Shown here one piece after another: positions 52,501 to 61,018 of a stretch of DNA of 64,000 nt. A program made the translations under genes and the position numbers. The DNA comes from Bog-473 sp963777485 (GTDB lineage: Bacteria; Actinomycetota; Acidimicrobiia; Acidimicrobiales; RAAP-2). The DNA lies in NCBI GenBank assembly GCA_963777485.1, contig CAVZQP010000003.1, positions 186,001-250,000 on the forward strand, in the 5' to 3' direction. The number at the start of each line of letters is the position of its first letter. The first letter of the stretch is position 1. The notes under the pieces were generated by a model. It saw only the letters and a program-made list of their open reading frames with translations, was not told where the DNA came from and made no database searches.

Positions 52501-53511
52501 GGAGGGGTTCACCGAGTTCTTGTAGGTGTCGAGCGACACGGCGATGCCCTTGATCCCTGCGTAGCCCTCGCCACCCCCGGCCGACCCGAGCGCCGTCGGC
52601 GCGGTCGCGCTGGCGTCGGCCAGGGTGAAGGTGAGCCCATCGGCGCCGGTGCCCGATCCGATGGACGCATCGAACGCGGCGGAGATCCCGACCCCGGGTA
52701 CCGCAGTCGGCCAGAAGGCCGACCCCGCCTCGTTCGCCGTCGCCGCAGTGAGCTGGAGATTGGGCGGCGATGACGACGACACGAGGGTCGACGACCCGTT
52801 GAGCTGCCATCCTCCGGCCGTCGGGGAGGGGATCGCCCCTGGCGAGGTCCCGGCGCTGTAGGTGAACTGGTCGTTCGCATTGGTTGCGCTCGTGCCTTGG
52901 GGCGTCGTGACCCGCACGTCGACGGTTCCCGAACCGGCCGGTGCGCTGGCGGTGACGGTGGTGGCGTTGTTGACCGTGAAGGTCGTGGAAGGGTTCGCAC
53001 CGAAGACGACCGCGGTTGCGCCGGTGAAGTTGGTCCCGCTCACGGTGACCGTGGTTCCGCTCGGTCCCGAGATCGGATTGACGAGTGTCACCGTCGGGGG
53101 CGACGACGTCCCGCCCACCGTGACCGATGTCACGCTCGAATGCGTTCCCTCACCGGAGCTGTTGTAGTCCGCCACCGAATACGTGTGGGAGCCCGCGGTG
53201 ACTCCGGAGTCGGCGAAGGTGGTCGGAGCCGGATTGGGCCAACCGCCGGCCCAGAGCTTCGTCGTCGTGTCGCGGTAGACGTTGGCGCCCAGCGCTCCTG
53301 CGCCGTTCGTCCAACTGAGCGTGACAGTTGTGCCGCTCACGGTGGCTTTCAGCCCGGTTGGGGCGGCGGGAGGCGTGCCTGCGGCGCCCGCCTCGGAGGT
53401 GAAGCCGGCGCCTGCGGCGATCAGGCTCGCCGCGAAGAGCAGCGTTGCCAGGACCTGCCACATGCCCCGGAGGGAACCAGTCGCCGAGGCCAACCTGTTC
53501 GTCCTCTTCAT
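49510..53511 (-). CDS. Large secreted modular protein: Fn3, IPT/TIG, lectin-like and PQQ-like parts
   Basis: A 1333-residue protein. Residues 1-43 form a signal peptide (MWQVLATLLFAASLIAAGAG). Next are an Fn3 domain (about 46-131), an IPT/TIG domain (about 140-215, VTVSGTNFTGATAVVFGANP), an L-type-lectin-like domain (about 225-430, AAFDASIGSGTGADGLTFTL, YAGIKGIAVSLDTYKN), and an IPT domain (about 435-515). Lectin and IPT are then repeated almost exactly (about 535-908). A PQQ/quinoprotein-like propeller follows (about 915-1333, LFVGGGNGVFYALNAQTGAI, DSPALYNGTVYMGVASYGDC). There is no anchor or sorting signal. It likely binds glycans or other cells; the PQQ site is not complete enough to claim an enzyme. 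Confidence 0.85.
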   Translation of the reverse strand: MKRTNRLASATGSLRGMWQVLATLLFAASLIAAGAGFTSEAGAAGTPPAAPTGLKATVSGTTVTLSWTNGAGALGANVYRDTTTKLWAGGWPNPAPTTFADSGVTAGSHTYSVADYNSSGEGTHSSVTSVTVGGTSSPPTVTLVNPISGPSGTTVTVSGTNFTGATAVVFGANPSTTFTVNNATTVTASAPAGSGTVDVRVTTPQGTSATNANDQFTYSAGTSPGAIPSPTAGGWQLNGSSTLVSSSSPPNLQLTAATANEAGSAFWPTAVPGVGISAAFDASIGSGTGADGLTFTLADASATAPTALGSAGGGEGYAGIKGIAVSLDTYKNSVNPSNNFVGIATGQGATAGTLQYVTTNSSIASLRNTVHHFVVTTFSTGLTVTMDGSQVLTYATTLPTSVLVGFTGGTGGLTDIHAVQNVSITAGTPPPAPTVTGVNPNTGPSAGGTSVTVSGTNLTGASEVYFGGVAVSAFTVNSATSISATAPAGSGTVDVTVVTAGGTSATNANDQFAYTGGTPPPTVGGLAPNSGAASGGTTVTVSGTNFTGATAVVFGANPSTTFTVNNATTVTASAPAGSGTVDVRVTTPQGTSATNANDQFTYSAGTSPGAIPSPTAGGWQLNGSSTLVSSSSPPNLQLTAATANEAGSAFWPTAVPGVGISAAFDASIGSGTGADGLTFTLADASATAPTALGSAGGGEGYAGIKGIAVSLDTYKNSVNPSNNFVGIATGQGATAGTLQYVTTNSSIASLRNTVHHFVVTTFSTGLTVTMDGSQVLTYATTLPTSVLVGFTGGTGGLTDIHAVQNVSITAGTPPPAPTVTGVNPNTGPSAGGTSVTVSGTNLTGASEVYFGGVAVSAFTVNSATSISATAPAGSGTVDVTVVTAGGTSATNANDQFAYTGGTPPPTVGYRGDLGRSGFYPSETGLTTANAATLKVHWTASGGVDSFAQPIVANNMVFWSDWRGEEHGANLSGQDLWTTNIGTTTPPASDNCSPATAGPTSTPTLATVGGVPTLFVGGGNGVFYALNAQTGAIIWQTRLGTSPDNFLWDSPALYNGTVYMGVASYGDCPLVQGQLVAMNATTGAISGTANMVPNGCIGGGIWSSPTVDTSAGTIWVTTGTPHACSNGVGLAPAVVELRATDLSVLGSWTVPVSNQAAGDPDFGSTPTLFTATINGQVRSLVGAVNKDAIFYAWDRNNPAAGPVWQSTIATASGDPAVGSIVSASWDGTNLYVGGGNTTINGTSCQGSLDALNPSTGAFVWRSCQPSELFAGITVVPGVVVEGTLGGSVLFLNAANGGTLYSYKTGVSEIQGECTVSNGIVYIPLDNGSLVALGQ
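50788..51908 (-). repeat. Internal direct repeat, C-terminal copy (1121 bases)
   Basis: It matches 51940-53060 at a constant offset of 1152 bases. All three plus-strand and minus-strand translations of the two copies are the same in the stretches I compared, which indicates near-identity at the base level. The copies are separated by 31 unlike bases. Confidence 0.9.
51940..53060 (-). repeat. Internal direct repeat, N-terminal copy (1121 bases)
   Basis: Partner of 50788-51908. One copy encodes IPT, lectin-like and IPT modules, about 374 residues. The period of 1152 bases is 384 codons, so unequal crossing-over would keep the frame. Confidence 0.9.
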
Positions 53512-53742
53512 GAAGAGCTCCCATTCACTGCACGGTCACCCGGCCGCGCCGGCCCGGAGGGACCGGCTCCGGTTGGTGCCGCGACAAGCCGCGTCAGGCT
53601 ACTGCCGTTGCTTCCAGAGCGTCAGGAGCGCATCATACGTCAGTCACCAGCCCGGGAGTGAGGGCGGCGTGCCCTCCGAACGGCGAGGGACCACTCCATG
53701 GTTTCGGCACTGCCCCCGGGGTGCCCGGCGGTCGGATCCGAG
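53512..53742. other. Intergenic, promoter region of the modular protein
   Basis: The gap lies upstream of the 1333-residue protein and downstream of the methyltransferase. I see no gene, tRNA or strong hairpin in it. Confidence 0.4.
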
Positions 53743-54483
53743 CTACGACCTCCTCGCCAGGACAATCAGCTCCGGCTCACCCGGACCCGACGGTCGCCTA
53801 TCCCAGTCACCAAAGACACTCTCGACTGAGAAGCCCGATGAGGTGAGAGATTGTCTGAGCAACTCTTCGCTGCGGAATCGAAGGGCGAAGGGTGAAACCA
53901 GCTCCTCATTACTTTGTACGAGGCGTCGGTGGCCGACCGCGTACACGACATCGCCCTCCACGCTTGCCACCTCGGTCCGGGACTCGATTCGACCGTAGGG
54001 AGAGTCCGGGATTATCCGCTTGCGACCGGTCCAGCGTTCCCACTCCCACGCTCGCGGGTTGCGGCTCTCGAAGGCCACGTATCCCCCCGGCCTGAGCGCT
54101 TCGCTCACGCCAGCCAAGGCCTCCAGCCAATCGGCATCCTTCAAGATGAACTGGGCTACGTGGCCGCTCATGATTGCCAGGTCCGCGCCTGGCGTTCCCA
54201 GTTGTCCAGCATCCCCCAGGACCCACTGGACACGGTCCGCTCCGGGCTTCTGGCGGGCCATCTCCAGCATCACGGGAGAGGGATCGACCCCGATCATTCG
54301 ATAACCCCTGTTCGCGAACTCGAGAGTGATGATGCCCGTACCGCACCCAAGGTCGATGACCGCCTCAGCACTGACCTCTTCAGCAACGCCAAGATAGAAG
54401 TCGGGTTGCGTCCCGGGTTCGTATGCGTTCACCGCGTCATAGATCACTACCTGGCGCGGATCGGTGAACTCGGGAATAGGCAT
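53743..54483 (-). CDS. Class I SAM-dependent methyltransferase (Methyltransf_25-like)
   Basis: A 246-residue protein from the ATG at 54481-54483. It begins MPIPEFTDPRQVVIYDAVNA; SAM motif I is AVIDLGCGTGIITLEFANRG, motif II GYRMIGVDPSPVMLEMARQK, motif III DLAIMSGHVAQFI and strand 5 LRPGGYVAFESRNP. The insert WEWERWTGRKRIIPDSPYGR is probably a substrate lid. The substrate is unknown. The base composition is slightly less GC-rich than that of the core genes. The neighbours 54584 and 55137 share its strand but are spaced too widely to prove an operon. Confidence 0.87.
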   Translation of the reverse strand: MPIPEFTDPRQVVIYDAVNAYEPGTQPDFYLGVAEEVSAEAVIDLGCGTGIITLEFANRGYRMIGVDPSPVMLEMARQKPGADRVQWVLGDAGQLGTPGADLAIMSGHVAQFILKDADWLEALAGVSEALRPGGYVAFESRNPRAWEWERWTGRKRIIPDSPYGRIESRTEVASVEGDVVYAVGHRRLVQSNEELVSPFALRFRSEELLRQSLTSSGFSVESVFGDWDRRPSGPGEPELIVLARRS

Positions 54484-54583
54484 GGCCCAAGTATCGGCTA
54501 CCGAAATCGGAAGGGTGATGCCCCTCGTGGCCCCATGCCGGCAGGGTGTCTGATCCATCTGTCCACGTGTTGGTCCAATCGGC

Positions 54584-54991
54584 TCAGCCTGGCTGCCTGC
54601 TCGAGTCTCGATCGCTCCCGCCGAGCGCCGTTGTCAACCCCTCCAAGTCGGCCACGGTCACGGTCAGTGCCGAATGGCCACTTCTTCGCAACGGCGACGG
54701 CACTCTTTCTCCGAAGTGAATGCACACGCCTCCGTCATGGTTCGTTCCAAAGGTCAACCCGTCATCAGCACGTGACATGCGAACGCCTACCGCGGTCCAC
54801 CAGCGGTAGTTCCGAGTGATGTGAGCTCCGGTGATGTTGGAAAGCGGCGTACTGACCTTGAAAACGCCGAAGGTTGCCACGAGTGACCCTTCATCGGTGA
54901 TCTTCACACCGTCTCTGGCGGGACGCAGTAAGAAGGGCACCAACACCGGCAGGTACCGCTTGTCGATCGCATAACCAAAGTGCTCGCTCAC
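54584..54991 (-). CDS. Hypothetical protein, actinobacterial type
   Basis: A 135-residue protein from the GTG at 54989-54991. I do not recognise a named domain. Segments VKITDEGSLVATFGVFKVST, LSNITGAHITRNYRWWTAVG, DDGLTFGTNHDGGVCIHFGE and RVPSPLRRSGHSALTVTVAD look like a single mostly-beta domain. The ending is found in short actinobacterial conserved hypothetical proteins. No signal peptide or membrane segment is visible. Confidence 0.65.
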   Translation of the reverse strand: MSEHFGYAIDKRYLPVLVPFLLRPARDGVKITDEGSLVATFGVFKVSTPLSNITGAHITRNYRWWTAVGVRMSRADDGLTFGTNHDGGVCIHFGERVPSPLRRSGHSALTVTVADLEGLTTALGGSDRDSSRQPG

Positions 54992-55136
54992 GCCGAAAAC
55001 GTTATGCGGTGTCCCGATCGGCGAGTGCTCCGAAGGTCGGCATACGCGGACACCCTGGCTCCGAGCGCGCCGAAGGGGAGCCGAATTTCAGCCAACGGGA
55101 CAATGGCCGGATCGAATGCGTCTCACGCCACCCTGG

Positions 55137-55529
55137 CTAACTCTCCCGAGGGGAGTACGAACGACCGGGCCAATAGGGCCACTCTTCGAACCATGAACAA
55201 CGGCCGTCAGCTTCGATTTGAAGGATCCACAAGTCTCGATATTCCTGATGGACCGGTTGTCCGTATTGCACGTCAGCCCGAACGACCGCCGTCCGATCGT
55301 CGACGGCGACAACCTCGGCGGAGAGCGTGAACACCTCGTTCGGCCCTTCCCGGTCTTCCTCCCACATTCGACCAATGGCGTCGACGCCCACCACCGGCTC
55401 CTCGTACGGAGAGTGCAGGTACGTGGCGTCGGCCGTGAAGAGCACCGGGATCGCCGCGATGCCGGGTGTACGCCACGCTTGCTCGTACGCCTTCACCCAG
55501 CCGCGCACAGCAGCTCGATCGGTCATCAT
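55137..55529 (-). CDS. SnoaL/NTF2-like protein
   Basis: A 130-residue protein starting at ATG 55527-55529 (next ATG 55524-55526), MMTDRAAVRGWVKAYEQAWR, then TPGIAAIPVLFTADATYLHS. The N-terminal helix and AIGRMWEEDREGP, EVFTLSAEVVAVDDRTAVVR and YRDLWILQIEADGRCSWFEE are those of the SnoaL_2 group. It may be a small isomerase or ligand-binding protein. The start context has no clear ribosome binding site. Confidence 0.8.
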   Translation of the reverse strand: MMTDRAAVRGWVKAYEQAWRTPGIAAIPVLFTADATYLHSPYEEPVVGVDAIGRMWEEDREGPNEVFTLSAEVVAVDDRTAVVRADVQYGQPVHQEYRDLWILQIEADGRCSWFEEWPYWPGRSYSPRES

Positions 55530-55786
55530 CGCCATATTGCCATGGCCCGTAAGAAGGTCTGCCGGAAAGATGCATCGCAAGTCGGTCTTACGGAACTACG
55601 GTCACGCGTGCGAGCATCTCGGACACATAGAACTGACGAAGCAGCTCTATCTGGGTACACAACGTTCGGATTCGTGACGCGTTGCGGGTGATCCGCGGCA
55701 CCTCCCGTGAGGATCCAACCCACCCCTGTGGTTGACACCCGCTTCCACCACCTCACCTCACCCCGGCCCACCTATCCTCTGCGAAC

Positions 55787-56749
55787 GTGGCAGGTGTGAA
55801 CGGCAACGGGATCCGCTTCGGGCTCCATTTTTGGGATCTCCCCTCGGCGTCGTGGATCGAGCGCGTTCGTCGATACGAACAACTCGGGTTCTCGTCAATC
55901 ACGTTCACCGACCACCAGGTCGTGCCACAGTGGGAGCCGACCGCCGCCCTCGCCGCCGTGGCGGCGGTCACGGACTCGATCAGGCTGGGCACACTCGTCC
56001 TCGACATGGGCCTGCGCAATCCCGTGCTCACCGCGAAGGCCGCGGCCACGCTGGAGGTCCTCTCCGGCGGCAGGTTGGACCTCGGGCTCGGCGCCGGGTA
56101 CGTCGCCAAGAACTTCGCGGCAACCGGTGTCCCCTTCGAGCGGGCCGGCGACCGCATCGCCCGGCTCGAGGAGAGTCTCTCGCTCATGCGTCGTCTGTGG
56201 TCCGAACCCTCGACCACGATGCACGGACGCTTCTTCGACGTGTCCGACGCCCCGATGGTGCTGGGTGAGCCCGTGACGCCGACAGTGCTGATCGGTGGCG
56301 GCGGCCCCAAAATGATGAACCTGGGTGGCCGGGTGGCCGACATCGTCTCGATGATTCCGAGGCAGGCGACGGGAGAATGGTCCGTCGCGGCATCGGTCGC
56401 AGATTCGACGCTGGAACGTATGGCCCTGAAGGCGCGCTGGGTGCGTCAGGGTGCCGAGGAAGCCGGCCGTGATCCGTCAGAGGTCGAGCTGCACACAATG
56501 GTGGCGCGGACCATCGTGGGTGACGACGTTGACGAGGCCGTCGCCAAGGAGGCGGCGGACACCGATGTACCCGTGACATCCATGGAGGACTCGACCCTGT
56601 ACCTCACCGGGTCCGGTTCCCAGATCCGAGATCGCCTACGGGATTGGCAAGCCCGCACGGGCCTTCGCTACATCTCGATCTTCGATCCCGGGGAGGATCA
56701 GGTCGAGTACCTGGCCCAAGAGGTGGTCGCGCCGCTGCGAGAACCATGA
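55787..56749 (+). CDS. LLM-class F420-dependent oxidoreductase (TIGR03621-like)
   Basis: A 320-residue protein from a GTG at 55787. It shows IRFGLHFWDLPSASWIERVR, LGFSSITFTDHQVVPQWEPT, RLGTLVLDMGLRNPVLTAKA, GGRLDLGLGAGYVAKNFAAT, TPTVLIGGGGPKMMNLGGRV and ADIVSMIPR. These are the TIM-barrel and F420-binding blocks of the LLM class. It is related to, but not a recent copy of, the gene at 29058. The substrate is unknown. Confidence 0.9.
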   Translation: MAGVNGNGIRFGLHFWDLPSASWIERVRRYEQLGFSSITFTDHQVVPQWEPTAALAAVAAVTDSIRLGTLVLDMGLRNPVLTAKAAATLEVLSGGRLDLGLGAGYVAKNFAATGVPFERAGDRIARLEESLSLMRRLWSEPSTTMHGRFFDVSDAPMVLGEPVTPTVLIGGGGPKMMNLGGRVADIVSMIPRQATGEWSVAASVADSTLERMALKARWVRQGAEEAGRDPSEVELHTMVARTIVGDDVDEAVAKEAADTDVPVTSMEDSTLYLTGSGSQIRDRLRDWQARTGLRYISIFDPGEDQVEYLAQEVVAPLREP

Positions 56750-56845
56750 CGACCTTCGAGTGCACGTCGACCGCCCACAAAGCGCGGTCCGGGCAGGTCA
56801 GGGCGGCTCCCAGCCGTAACCGGACACTCGCAACGAATCAGCGCT

Positions 56846-56866
56846 TACCCCGATTGATCCGGGGTA
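56846..56866. terminator. Hairpin after the LLM gene
   Basis: Arms TACCCCG (56846-56852) and CGGGGTA (56860-56866), 7-base loop. It lies 97 bases after the LLM stop and 13 bases before the next GTG, so it could end the first transcript or shield the start of the second. Confidence 0.45.
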
Positions 56867-56879
56867 TGGAACCGGGTTG

Positions 56880-57062
56880 GTGAATCGGACCTTCGAGATC
56901 CATGCATGGCTTGTCGCCGCGCTGCTCATCGGGATCCTGGGCTTGATGGCACTGCTCGTGATCATGTTGCATGTCCATGCGGGCGACGTGGCCTACATCG
57001 CCCACACGCACAGGCCGGTGATCGTGGTGCCCAACCCTGCCCCGATCGGGATATCAACCTGA
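56880..57062 (+). CDS. Possible small membrane protein
   Basis: A 60-residue ORF from GTG 56880 (TTG 56877 also in frame). The first half, FEIHAWLVAALLIGILGLMA, followed by LLVIMLHVHAG, is one membrane helix; the tail VAYIAHTHRPVIVVPNPAPI is His- and Pro-rich. No family is recognised. The upstream sequence lacks a good ribosome binding site. It is plausible as a small single-span protein but unproven. Confidence 0.4.
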   Translation: MNRTFEIHAWLVAALLIGILGLMALLVIMLHVHAGDVAYIAHTHRPVIVVPNPAPIGIST

Positions 57063-57076
57063 CACGAAGCGGTATT

Positions 57077-57095
57077 GCCGGCGCCCGGCGCCGGC
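57077..57095. terminator. GC-only palindrome between convergent genes
   Basis: GCCGGCGCC, one central base, then GGCGCCGGC. It is too tight for a full hairpin (3-5 central bases must unpair), but its place between the convergent small membrane ORF and the pilB gene suits transcription termination. Confidence 0.4.
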
Positions 57096-57180
57096 GTACG
57101 ACGCATCACGCCGGCGCACGACGATACGTCTGCTGACCTGAGCGTGGCGGCCCGGCCGAAACCAGCCCGACCAGCGACCC

Positions 57181-59104
57181 CTACCCCGAGTAGACCGTCC
57201 GCATCACTTCGGAGATCGTCGTGGTGTCCAGCACCACGAGGTTCATCGCCTCGTCGCGCAACGTGCGCATCCCCTGCTTCTCGGCGCTGCGGCGCAGCTC
57301 GTCCTGCGAGGCCCACCCGACGACGAGACGCTTCATCTCGGGCGTCATGTGCAGCAGCTCGTAGATGCCGATGCGGTCCAGGTAGCCGATCCCTCGGCAG
57401 AAGTTGCAGCCGGTGCCCCGGTAGAAGTCCGACTTGGCCACGCCGCCACCGAACTCCTCGAAGAAGGCCAGCTCCTCGGCCGACGGCGTGTAGGCGGTCT
57501 TGCACGAGGGGCAGATCCGCCGCAAGAGGCGCTGCCCCACGACTCCGACGACCGACGATGCGATCAAGAACGACTCGATCCCCATGTCCAGGAACCGGTG
57601 CAGCGCCGAGACCGAGTCCGTGCCGTGCACCGAGGAGAGCACGAAGTGCCCCGTCAATGCCGACTGCACCGCGATCCGGGCGGTCTCGACGTCGCGGATC
57701 TCCCCGACCAGGATCACGTCGGGGTCCTGCCGCAGGATCGCCTTCAACCCTGAGGCGAACGTCAATCCCGCCGACTCGTTCGTCTGGATCTGGCTCAGCA
57801 TCGGGAACACGAACTCGACCGGGTCCTCGATCGTCATGATCTTGCGGTCGCGATCGGCCACCTCGCTCAACGTGGCGTACAACGTCGTCGTCTTCCCCGA
57901 CCCCGTGGGTCCGGCGCACAGCACCAGTCCGAAGGGCGAGCGGACCATCTTGGCGTAGGTCTCGTAGGTGTCGGCCGGCATGCCGAGCTCCTCGAGGCGG
58001 AGCACCGAGCGGTTCTTGTCCAGGATCCGCATGACGCAGCTCTCGCCCCAGATCGTCGATACGGTGGCGACACGCACGTCGGTGTCGACGCCGTCCACGT
58101 TCGAGGTGAATTGCCCGTCCTGTGCGCGTCGCTTCTCGACGATGTCGATCCCCGCCATGATCTTGATACGGGACACCAGCCCCGCACCCATGTTGGCCGG
58201 CAGCTCCAACACGTCCTTCAACGCGCCGTCGATGCGGAAGCGGACGAACACCGTGTCCTGCGAGGGCTCGATGTGCACGTCCGACGCACGGTCGCGGATC
58301 GCCTGCGTCAAGATGCTGTCGACGACCTGCACCACCGGCGCGTTCACGTTGACCGTGTCCGGCTTGTCCGCCTGGGCATCACGCTTGCGGGTCCCCTCGA
58401 CGGCCTCGAAGGCCTGCACCATCTTGTTGACGCCACCGATGGCCTGGTAGCTGCGGTCGATGGCCCAGCGGATGTCGCTCAGCGGCGCCAGCTGCAACCG
58501 AACCGAGTGCCCGGTCGTCTCGGTCAGAGAGGAAGCGCAGGTCGTCACTCGGCTGCGCCACCGCCACGCGCAGGCCTTCACCGTCCAGATGCACCGGAAT
58601 GGCCAGATGCTCACGAGCCAACTGCTCGGGAACCAGCGCCAGCGCGGCCGGGTCCGGCGCGTCACGCCGCAGGTGCGTCACCGGCATGTCGAAGTAGTCC
58701 GCCAGCGCTTCCACGAGGGTCCGCTCGTCCAGAGCGCCGATGTCCACGAGCAGCTCACCCAGGCGCTTGCCCGACGTCGACTGCATCGACAGCGCGGTCG
58801 CGATCTGCTCGTCGGTGACCAGCCCGCGCTTGACCAGGAGCTGCCCGAGCATTCCCTTGCGCGGCCGCGGCGCACCGCTCGCACCCGACCCGCCTTCGGC
58901 GCCCGGTGCCGCGGCACCCCCAACACCCGCGCCCGCCCCGTTCGCGCTCACGCCACTCGATGAGGACCCGACCTCAGCGGTCTCCTCGCCCGTTCCGGCC
59001 ACGACCGTGGCCAGCACCTTCTCGGGGGCCTCGGACTCCTGCACCTCGTCGAGCACCACGGCGTCCTCGGACGCCGGACCATTCCCCTTGCGGCGCATCT
59101 TCAT
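57181..59104 (-). pseudogene. Type IV pilus/type II secretion assembly ATPase (PilB/GspE), one frameshift
   Basis: Two frames make one protein of about 640 residues. The N-terminal frame (ATG 59102-59104, GGAG 5 bases upstream) has a low-complexity start, then an MshEN domain: MLGQLLVKRGLVTDEQIATA, KRLGELLVDIGALDERTLVE, ALADYFDMPVTHLRRD. The C-terminal frame has QAIRDRASDVHIEPSQDTVF, Walker A GPTGSGKTTTLYA, the Asp box IMTIEDPVEFVF, Walker B DPDVILVGEIRD and the zinc pairs CPSC and CNFC. The span is one base over a multiple of three, with the change near 58525-58532. The complete motifs suggest a functional gene with a sequence error. No other pilus gene is nearby. Confidence 0.88.
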
Positions 59105-59302
59105 CTGAGCTCCGATCCGTCGGCGGGGGCCCGCGACGCGACAGCGCACGCCTGCATTCCCCCCTCTACTCCTGTTGGAATCGGCAGGAATTGGGCAGTC
59201 CTTGAGCATTGCGTCCGGCTTCGGGAGGCGGCCGCCCCGAAGGCGCCGGACCCGTCCCGGCGGCACCCACGTGGACCTCTACCTGGACCTATGGTGGGAT
59301 CG

Positions 59303-60037
59303 ATGGCCCGGCCGAGCAACACGAGCAGCCCGGCCAAGCCGAGCCACGCGCCGTCGACCCCGGGAATCGACCTGGCCGGGCTCCTCGCGCTCCCCGGCGT
59401 CGAAGAGGTGTGCGAGCTCCGGTCGGCCGTCGGTTTCATGGCCCTGCACGGCGGCTCGCAGGACCGCGGCACCCACGAGATCGCCAGCCGGGCCGCCGAG
59501 CAGTCCGGGGCCTCCTACTACGCCATCGTCCAACCCCGGGACGTGCGGGTCCATCTCACCTCACGGCTGCACGACCCCGGACACTCCCCGGCGATGCAGG
59601 CGTTCCTCGACCACGTCGATGTCGCCATCTCCGTGCACGGGTTCGGACGCGACAGCTTCAGCTTCCACGTCGAATCCGGAACCCATCCGGTGATCGAGCC
59701 CTACGGCCCGGCGCTGCGCGGGCGCCAGACCGGCCCGCTGCGGGGGATCATCGTCGGCGGTCTCAACGCCCCCCTCGTCGACGCGGCCAGCCGGCTCCTC
59801 TGCGAACGCTTGCCCGGCTACCACGCGGGCTCCGAGCATGTCCGTCTCGGCTTCCACCCGCGCAATCCGGTCAACCTGCCCTCCGCACACGGCGTCCAGA
59901 TCGAGTTGCCGCCCGCGCTGCGCGGGATCGGGGACCTCGGCGAGGACCTCGTGCCGTGTGACGACGGGATCGTCACCGAGGTGGTCGCCGTTCTCGTCGA
60001 GTTGGCAAACCGGGCAGACAACGTGCGCGCCGGCTAA
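59303..60037 (+). CDS. Poly-gamma-glutamate hydrolase family protein (DUF867/PghP-like)
   Basis: A 244-residue protein from ATG 59303. After a Pro/Ser-rich tail of about 20 residues, the metal-binding block is FMALHGGSQDRGTHEIASRA. This is followed by ASYYAIVQPRDVRVHLTSRL, and VDVAISVHGFGRDSF supplies the second His. IIVGGLNAPLVDAASRLLCE, FHPRNPVNLPSAHGVQIELP and ALRG are also typical. In phage PghP this zinc enzyme cleaves poly-gamma-glutamate; chromosomal copies may act on other gamma-linked peptides. There is no signal peptide. It diverges from the PilB gene. Confidence 0.83.
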   Translation: MARPSNTSSPAKPSHAPSTPGIDLAGLLALPGVEEVCELRSAVGFMALHGGSQDRGTHEIASRAAEQSGASYYAIVQPRDVRVHLTSRLHDPGHSPAMQAFLDHVDVAISVHGFGRDSFSFHVESGTHPVIEPYGPALRGRQTGPLRGIIVGGLNAPLVDAASRLLCERLPGYHAGSEHVRLGFHPRNPVNLPSAHGVQIELPPALRGIGDLGEDLVPCDDGIVTEVVAVLVELANRADNVRAG

Positions 60038-60056
60038 AGCCCGCGACACCCGGGCT
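60038..60056. terminator. Weak hairpin after the PghP-like gene
   Basis: AGCCCG (60038-60043) pairs with CGGGCT (60051-60056) around a 7-base loop, starting right after the stop codon. It is a candidate terminator of modest strength. Confidence 0.35.
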
Positions 60057-60159
60057 CACTCCCCCGGGACCGGTCGACTCGCCGGCCCGACCTGGGCGCA
60101 AGCGGTACTGTCACCCCGACGCGACCGGCAGGCGCGAGGCGAGATCGGACGGTGGCAAC

Positions 60160-60873
60160 GTGACGGACAGCTTCACGCAGGGTCGAGGCCCGGATGACAA
60201 CGCACCGGGGTGGTATCCCGACCGGATCGCACCGAACCTGCAGAAGTACTGGGACGGCAACGCCTGGATCGCCCAGCGCCGGTGGATCGGCGGCAAATGG
60301 GTGAGCGAGCCGCCACCGAGCGTGGCACCCGAAGCCGGTGCGGCCGTACCCGGCGCCGGTGGCTACAGGGGATTTGCCGCCGGTCCGGCGGTCGCCACGA
60401 CAGCGCGCGGCGTCAACACCCCGACCGTTTCGTTTGGTGCGATCGGCCTGCTCGTGAGCTGCGTGATGGTGATCGTCGGATCCTTTACGCCTTGGGTCAC
60501 CGTGTCGATCGCCTCGCTGTCGGTCTCGGCCAACGGCACCGACAGCGGCATCTCCGACGCGATCGGCGTGAACGGCTGGATCACCTTCTCCGGAGCACTC
60601 CTGCTGTTCATCCTGGTGTGCCTGAGCACGATCAACCCCGCGCCGCTGTTCCGCTCGCTGATTCTGATCCTCGCGCTGGTCGTCATCGGTTTTGCCGTCT
60701 ACGACCTTGTCCGCATCCTTCAGAAGATCTCACAGGCGCAGCATCCGTCGTTCAACGGTGCGGTGATCAAGTCGTTCAATGCGAACGCCAGCGTCGGGTG
60801 GGGGCTCATCGTGGTGGTGATCGGCGCCGTCGGCACCCTGCTCTTCGCCTTTGTCGAGTATCGGAGCAATTAG
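60160..60873 (+). CDS. DUF2510 membrane protein
   Basis: A 237-residue protein from a GTG at 60160. Residues about 15-45 contain the DUF2510 motif APGWYPDRIAPNLQKYWDGN, then AWIAQRRW, an actinobacterial surface-exposed or cytoplasmic WW-like module. After a Gly/Pro linker come four membrane helices: VSFGAIGLLVSCVMVIVGSF, WITFSGALLLFILVCLSTIN, SLILILALVVIGFAVYDLVR and GWGLIVVVIGAVGTLLFAFV. The loop between helices 1 and 2 is Ser-rich and external. The function is unknown. Confidence 0.82.
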   Translation: MTDSFTQGRGPDDNAPGWYPDRIAPNLQKYWDGNAWIAQRRWIGGKWVSEPPPSVAPEAGAAVPGAGGYRGFAAGPAVATTARGVNTPTVSFGAIGLLVSCVMVIVGSFTPWVTVSIASLSVSANGTDSGISDAIGVNGWITFSGALLLFILVCLSTINPAPLFRSLILILALVVIGFAVYDLVRILQKISQAQHPSFNGAVIKSFNANASVGWGLIVVVIGAVGTLLFAFVEYRSN

Positions 60874-61018
60874 GGACGCACGCAGAGGTGCGGCGGTACG
60901 CCATATCGGCGCTGCCCCTTCGACCCCGGTCGTACGAGCGCGTCCTCGGTGCCACCAGGGATCTTTCCGATCGCGAGCCTTGCAGTCACATTCTGGGAGT
61001 GCCCTGCGTCAATAGGGT

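Noticed and set aside
49715..52810. Second minus-strand frame of about 1030 codons inside the modular protein gene
   Set aside because: High-GC shadow frame rich in Arg, His and Gly; the other frame encodes signal peptide, IPT, lectin and propeller modules.
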